In this document: piece after piece, positions 7,212 through 9,129 of the stretch | Numbering within the stretch: position 1 is the stretch's first letter | Layout: each line of letters begins with the position of its first letter | Assembly (NCBI GenBank): GCA_017461685.1 | Contig: JAFTXF010000033.1 | Span: 1 to 9,129, forward strand | Direction: 5' to 3' | Length of the DNA: 9,129 bases | Origin: Lachnospiraceae bacterium | GTDB lineage: Bacteria > Bacillota > Clostridia > Lachnospirales > Lachnospiraceae | The notes under the pieces: model-generated | The model's database searches: none | What the model was told of the DNA's origin: nothing | What the model saw: only the letters and a program-made list of their open reading frames with translations | Translations under genes and position numbers: made by a program

Positions 7212-8182
7212 AATAAACCGACCTCCTTCGCCAGCCGCTCTGCTACATTTGTCAGCGGCCCCGGCATACAGTCCTCCAGGTGAACGGGAATCGTGGCAAA
7301 ACGCTCCAATTCCTGATGCTTGGTTTTGTCCAAAACATCTGTATATCCCGACTCTGCCAAAATGCTGCAGTACTGCTGCCACTTAGCCTCTGACCGGGCA
7401 TCGGATTTTGTCATGGAAAAAACCACATTGCTCTCCCGCAAAATTTCAAATGTCCCCATAATAAAATCACTGACATCGATAAGAATATAATCATATAATC
7501 CACTGTCCCGAAGCAGCCGCAGCATCCTGACCCACATCTTCCCCGAAATATCCTGTAAATTGCAGGGATTCAGCACAGGCGGAATCATGTCCACTTCACC
7601 CAGACGGTATATGTAATTTTGTGTAATTAACGGAATATCTTTTGATGATTGATTGACGTAATAGATAAAATCTGAAATGTCTTTAGAAAAGGATCGCATC
7701 AGCATGTGATCCAGGCCGGAATAGCCTTCTAAATTTAGATATAGTACACGTCCCTTTTTCGAAAGTAAATGTGCCAGTGTAATCCCAAATGTAGTCTGCA
7801 AACATCGCTTAATAGGCGAATACAGGCTAATCAGTCTGGTCCCGGCCAGTAAGTCCCCGGTCTGCGGGCTTCCACTCAGGTATCCCTGAATCATGCGAAG
7901 TGTCACTGCCGCACTGCGGTATTTAAAAACCGCTTCCGTGTCCTCCGGCCGATCACTCCACCATATAATCCTGCCCCCCGGCGGCGGCAAAAAATCTGCC
8001 GTACGCAGGCTGCAGTCCAAAATCCACAAGTCTGCCGATATAGAAGCACTGTCACGCCTCCACATGTCAGCATCCGAATAATAGCAAATCTGATATTGGT
8101 TCAATCCGTGATCTGCCCAATAATCCAACAGCTTCTCGGCAAAAGCCTCGTCTGGCTCAAAAAAACATATTTTTCTATTCAT
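7208..8182 (-). CDS. tadZ: TadZ/CpaE-like localisation protein with degenerate P-loop
   Basis: A 324-residue cytoplasmic protein, first gene of the operon. Residues 1-100 look like an atypical receiver domain (MNRKICFFEPDEAFAEKLL; ADLWILDCS), and 115-324 like a MinD/ParA-type fold. In TadZ proteins this pair is thought to place the pilus machine, often at a cell pole; a TadZ from Eubacterium rectale has a known structure of this design. The Walker A position reads YSPIKRCLQTTFG (121-133). Where active MinD proteins have GKT, this one has LQT, so the P-loop Lys is replaced by Gln129. The Walker B-like YDYILIDVSDF (230-240) with Asp236 is kept, as is NLEGYSGLD (150-158). Nucleotide hydrolysis is therefore doubtful. 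The ATG has GAGGA 6 bases upstream, and a good promoter lies upstream of that. Identity rests on the domain layout plus position before tadA. Confidence 0.85.
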   Translation of the reverse strand: MNRKICFFEPDEAFAEKLLDYWADHGLNQYQICYYSDADMWRRDSASISADLWILDCSLRTADFLPPPGGRIIWWSDRPEDTEAVFKYRSAAVTLRMIQGYLSGSPQTGDLLAGTRLISLYSPIKRCLQTTFGITLAHLLSKKGRVLYLNLEGYSGLDHMLMRSFSKDISDFIYYVNQSSKDIPLITQNYIYRLGEVDMIPPVLNPCNLQDISGKMWVRMLRLLRDSGLYDYILIDVSDFIMGTFEILRESNVVFSMTKSDARSEAKWQQYCSILAESGYTDVLDKTKHQELERFATIPVHLEDCMPGPLTNVAERLAKEVGLL

Positions 8183-8234
8183 AGCATGTCCTCAAAATTC
8201 TGCCGGCCAATGTTTGTAATTCGAATATGTTTGT

Positions 8235-8262
8235 ATTATAGCAAAGCAATTTGTTTTGTCCA
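8235..8262 (-). promoter_or_regulatory. Main tad operon promoter (sigma-A-like)
   Basis: On the minus strand TGGACA (8262-8257) and a perfect TATAAT (8240-8235) are 16 bases apart. Transcription would start near 8228, giving a leader of about 45 bases before the tadZ ATG at 8182. No terminator is seen between this promoter and the left end of the window, so the whole tad cluster may be one transcript. Confidence 0.75.
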
Positions 8263-8395
8263 TAGCTTTTGAAAAGGTTTTTCATTTTTGTCAATTGTCC
8301 ACAACAAAAAACGATATATAGTCTATTCATCCACATAACCCGCGTATTTTCGACGTTTTTGCTTACAAAAACCCCCTGGAAACAGACTTTCTGTC

Positions 8396-8455
8396 ATACT
8401 TTTTGGACGTATTTTAGTATACTTTTCCCAATTTTTTACTATACTTTAAGTATAG
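8396..8455 (+). repeat. ATACTTT repeats with two palindromes before yaaL
   Basis: ATACTTT occurs at 8396, 8419 and 8441, spaced 23 and 22 bases, about two DNA turns each. The second copy lies at the palindrome AGTATACT (8416-8423). The third is one arm of CTATACTT-T-AAGTATAG (8439-8455), with perfect 8-base arms. The two TATACT hexamers (8418-8423 and 8440-8445) could serve as -10 elements, though no good TTGACA-like -35 sits 16-18 bases upstream of either. Regulator binding at the yaaL promoter is an inference. Confidence 0.45.
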
Positions 8456-8474
8456 CAAAAGCGAGGTGACTTAG

Positions 8475-8732
8475 ATGAAAATGATTTTTCAGCAGACTCC
8501 CGTAACTTTATCCGGTTCTGAGGAGATGTCTGAAACAAAAGAAGATCTTTTAGAAGATTTAAAAAAAACCAGATACGCTTTAGAGGTAGCTTACAGCGGC
8601 TTTGACAATGTTACCGACCCAGACTTAATTGACTGCTATATTTATCAGGTAAATGCTATTTTGAAGCGTTATAAATTTTTACTGGAAAAAATATCTCTGA
8701 AAGAAGAAAAGGACTTATTATTAAAAAAATAA
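8475..8732 (+). CDS. yaaL: YaaL family protein (DUF2508)
   Basis: A small 85-residue soluble, mostly helical and charged protein. The core DLKKTRYALEVAYSGFDNVTDPDLIDCYIYQVNAILKRYKFLLEKI (about 29-73) matches the DUF2508/YaaL pattern in which the VTDPDLIDYYIY-like block and the RYxFLL block are conserved. The function of the family is unknown; in many Firmicutes it is near recR or bofA, which are not seen here. The ATG at 8475 has GAGGTG 6 bases upstream. The gene is alone, divergent from tadZ, and is followed 8 bases later by a long hairpin. The first 20 residues (MKMIFQQTPVTLSGSEEMSE) are specific to this protein and not part of the family core. It need not have any role in the pilus. Confidence 0.75.
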   Translation: MKMIFQQTPVTLSGSEEMSETKEDLLEDLKKTRYALEVAYSGFDNVTDPDLIDCYIYQVNAILKRYKFLLEKISLKEEKDLLLKK

Positions 8733-8806
8733 AATACAAAAAGGGAGCACGCGCCATCTTGTGACTGAACATCCTCGTCACATAGGTACGTCGCTCCCTT
8801 CACTAT
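8733..8806. terminator. Long nested hairpin, likely two-way terminator between convergent genes
   Basis: AAGGGAGC (8741-8748) pairs perfectly with GCTCCCTT (8793-8800). The stem continues with ACG/CGT past a one-base bulge, then CC/GG, and TGTGAC (8760-8765) pairs with GTCACA (8777-8782) around an 11-base loop. Read on the minus strand it is followed by TTTTTGTATTTTATTTTTTT, an excellent U tract, so it should stop the gene at 8871-9129. On the plus strand the tail CACTATTTT is weaker but could still end yaaL. The complex shape also allows a small RNA. Confidence 0.7.
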
Positions 8807-8834
8807 TTTACATTTCTGGGTGTTTACGAAACTG

Positions 8835-8860
8835 GATGGCTGCCGGCAAAGCCAGCCATC
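8835..8860. terminator. Second hairpin downstream of the right-edge gene
   Basis: GATGGCTG (8835-8842) pairs with CAGCCATC (8853-8860), with a small inner GC/GC pair around AAA. It starts 10 bases after the stop of the minus-strand gene. Neither side has a strong T run, so it may be a processing or stabilising hairpin ahead of the stronger terminator at 8741-8800. Confidence 0.45.
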
Positions 8861-8870
8861 TATTCCGTAT

Positions 8871-9129
8871 TTAGAAAAAATCCTCTTCCCGCAGAATAAT
8901 CATATCCTCTGCATCATAGCGCTTGTGCAGAAGCACATCCATGAAATGCCTGATATTCCTGCGATTCGCATGATCAATCGCATTGTCAATAATATTTCTT
9001 GCATCCTCTTTTGTCGGGGCATCCTCATTGGCTATCATCTCGTCAATACGTGTACGTAAAGCCAACAGACCCATAGTTTCAATGATATATTCACAGTCAT
9101 GGGCATATTGTGCAGCATATTCCAATAAC
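8871..9129 (-). CDS. Unrecognised protein, 5' end outside window
   Basis: The frame is open from the right edge to a TAA at 8871-8873 and gives about 86 visible residues. A TTG at 9125 lies in frame, but the frame continues upstream to the edge (TTA before it) and there is no room to see a Shine-Dalgarno, so I treat it as a fragment. The visible part is soluble, helical and charged: YAAQYAHDCEYIIETMGLLALRTR, then DAPTKEDARNIIDNAIDHANRRNIRHFMDVL, ending in an acidic tail REEDFF. There is no membrane segment and no motif I recognise. It faces yaaL across shared hairpins and has no visible tie to the tad operon. Coding is supported by the sustained frame, sensible composition and the terminator behind it. 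Confidence 0.65.
   Translation of the reverse strand, partial: LLEYAAQYAHDCEYIIETMGLLALRTRIDEMIANEDAPTKEDARNIIDNAIDHANRRNIRHFMDVLLHKRYDAEDMIILREEDFF

Larger units (their letters stand above)
8183..8474. other. Divergent intergenic region between tadZ and yaaL
   Basis: This 292-base A+T-rich region contains no gene I can support. It holds the tadZ promoter on the minus strand (8235-8262), the repeat and palindrome cluster before yaaL (8396-8455), and the GAGGTG Shine-Dalgarno of yaaL at 8463-8468. The middle part (about 8270-8390) shows no clear hairpin terminator. Confidence 0.7.

Noticed and set aside
7212..7382. Upstream extension of tadA to 7382
   Set aside because: The added 57 residues lie in tadZ and look non-coding in this frame; AAGGAGGT at 7221-7228 fixes the start at 7211.
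8295..8335. Two DnaA-box-like 9-mers, TTGTCCACA (8295) and TCATCCACA (8327)
   Set aside because: Each has one mismatch to TTATCCACA, and there is no dnaA, dnaN or unwinding element nearby; chance is likely in this composition.
8349..8356. TTCGACG resembling a Spo0A box
   Set aside because: It lacks one base of the TTCGACA form, stands alone and has no supporting context.
1..9129. CRISPR array, tRNA/rRNA genes, insertion sequences or phage genes
   Set aside because: I saw no regularly spaced direct repeats with spacers, no RNA gene signatures, no transposase and no terminal inverted repeats.

Overview
The window looks like a low-to-moderate G+C Firmicute, most likely a gut Clostridium of the Lachnospiraceae type. 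The grounds are strong AGGAGG-type ribosome binding sites, sigma-A-like promoters, and a Tad/Flp pilus locus of the Gram-positive kind. That kind carries DUF5702 and DUF6382 partners and has no visible secretin, RcpC/CpaB or pilotin genes. The organism is inferred from gene content and style, not from a marker gene.

Most of the window (8182 down to 1, minus strand) is one tightly packed operon for a Tad (type IVc / type IVb-pilin) secretion and pilus machine. In transcription order it holds: tadZ (7208-8182), tadA/cpaF ATPase (5985-7211), tadB (5267-6073), tadC (3936-5270), a very short Flp pilin (3684-3863), a DUF5702 protein (2269-3675), a TadE-like pseudopilin with two C-terminal Cys/His modules (1271-2257), a TadV/A24 prepilin peptidase (870-1268), a second TadE-like pseudopilin (403-873), and the start of a DUF6382 protein that runs off the left edge (1-410). 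Most junctions are ATGA-type overlaps or gaps of a few bases, so translational coupling is likely. A good promoter (TGGACA-16-TATAAT) lies 50 to 80 bases upstream of tadZ. A second one with the same -35 hexamer (TGGACA-17-TATAAA) lies directly in front of the pilin.

How the parts fit together (family knowledge plus inference): TadZ places the machine in the cell. TadA hydrolyses ATP. TadB and TadC form the membrane platform. TadV cuts the leaders of the pilin and of the two TadE-like pseudopilins, all of which carry a G/A followed by x-x-T-V-E. The DUF5702 protein has a similar N-terminus but lacks the +5 Glu. The DUF6382 protein is probably a cytoplasmic FHA-type accessory protein.

The right end is unrelated. 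A 292-base divergent intergenic region holds the tad promoter and an unusual set of ATACTTT repeats and palindromes. It is followed by a plus-strand yaaL/DUF2508 gene (8475-8732), a long nested hairpin that can serve as a two-way terminator (8741-8800), a second hairpin (8835-8860), and the 3' part of an unrecognised minus-strand gene running off the right edge (8871-9129).
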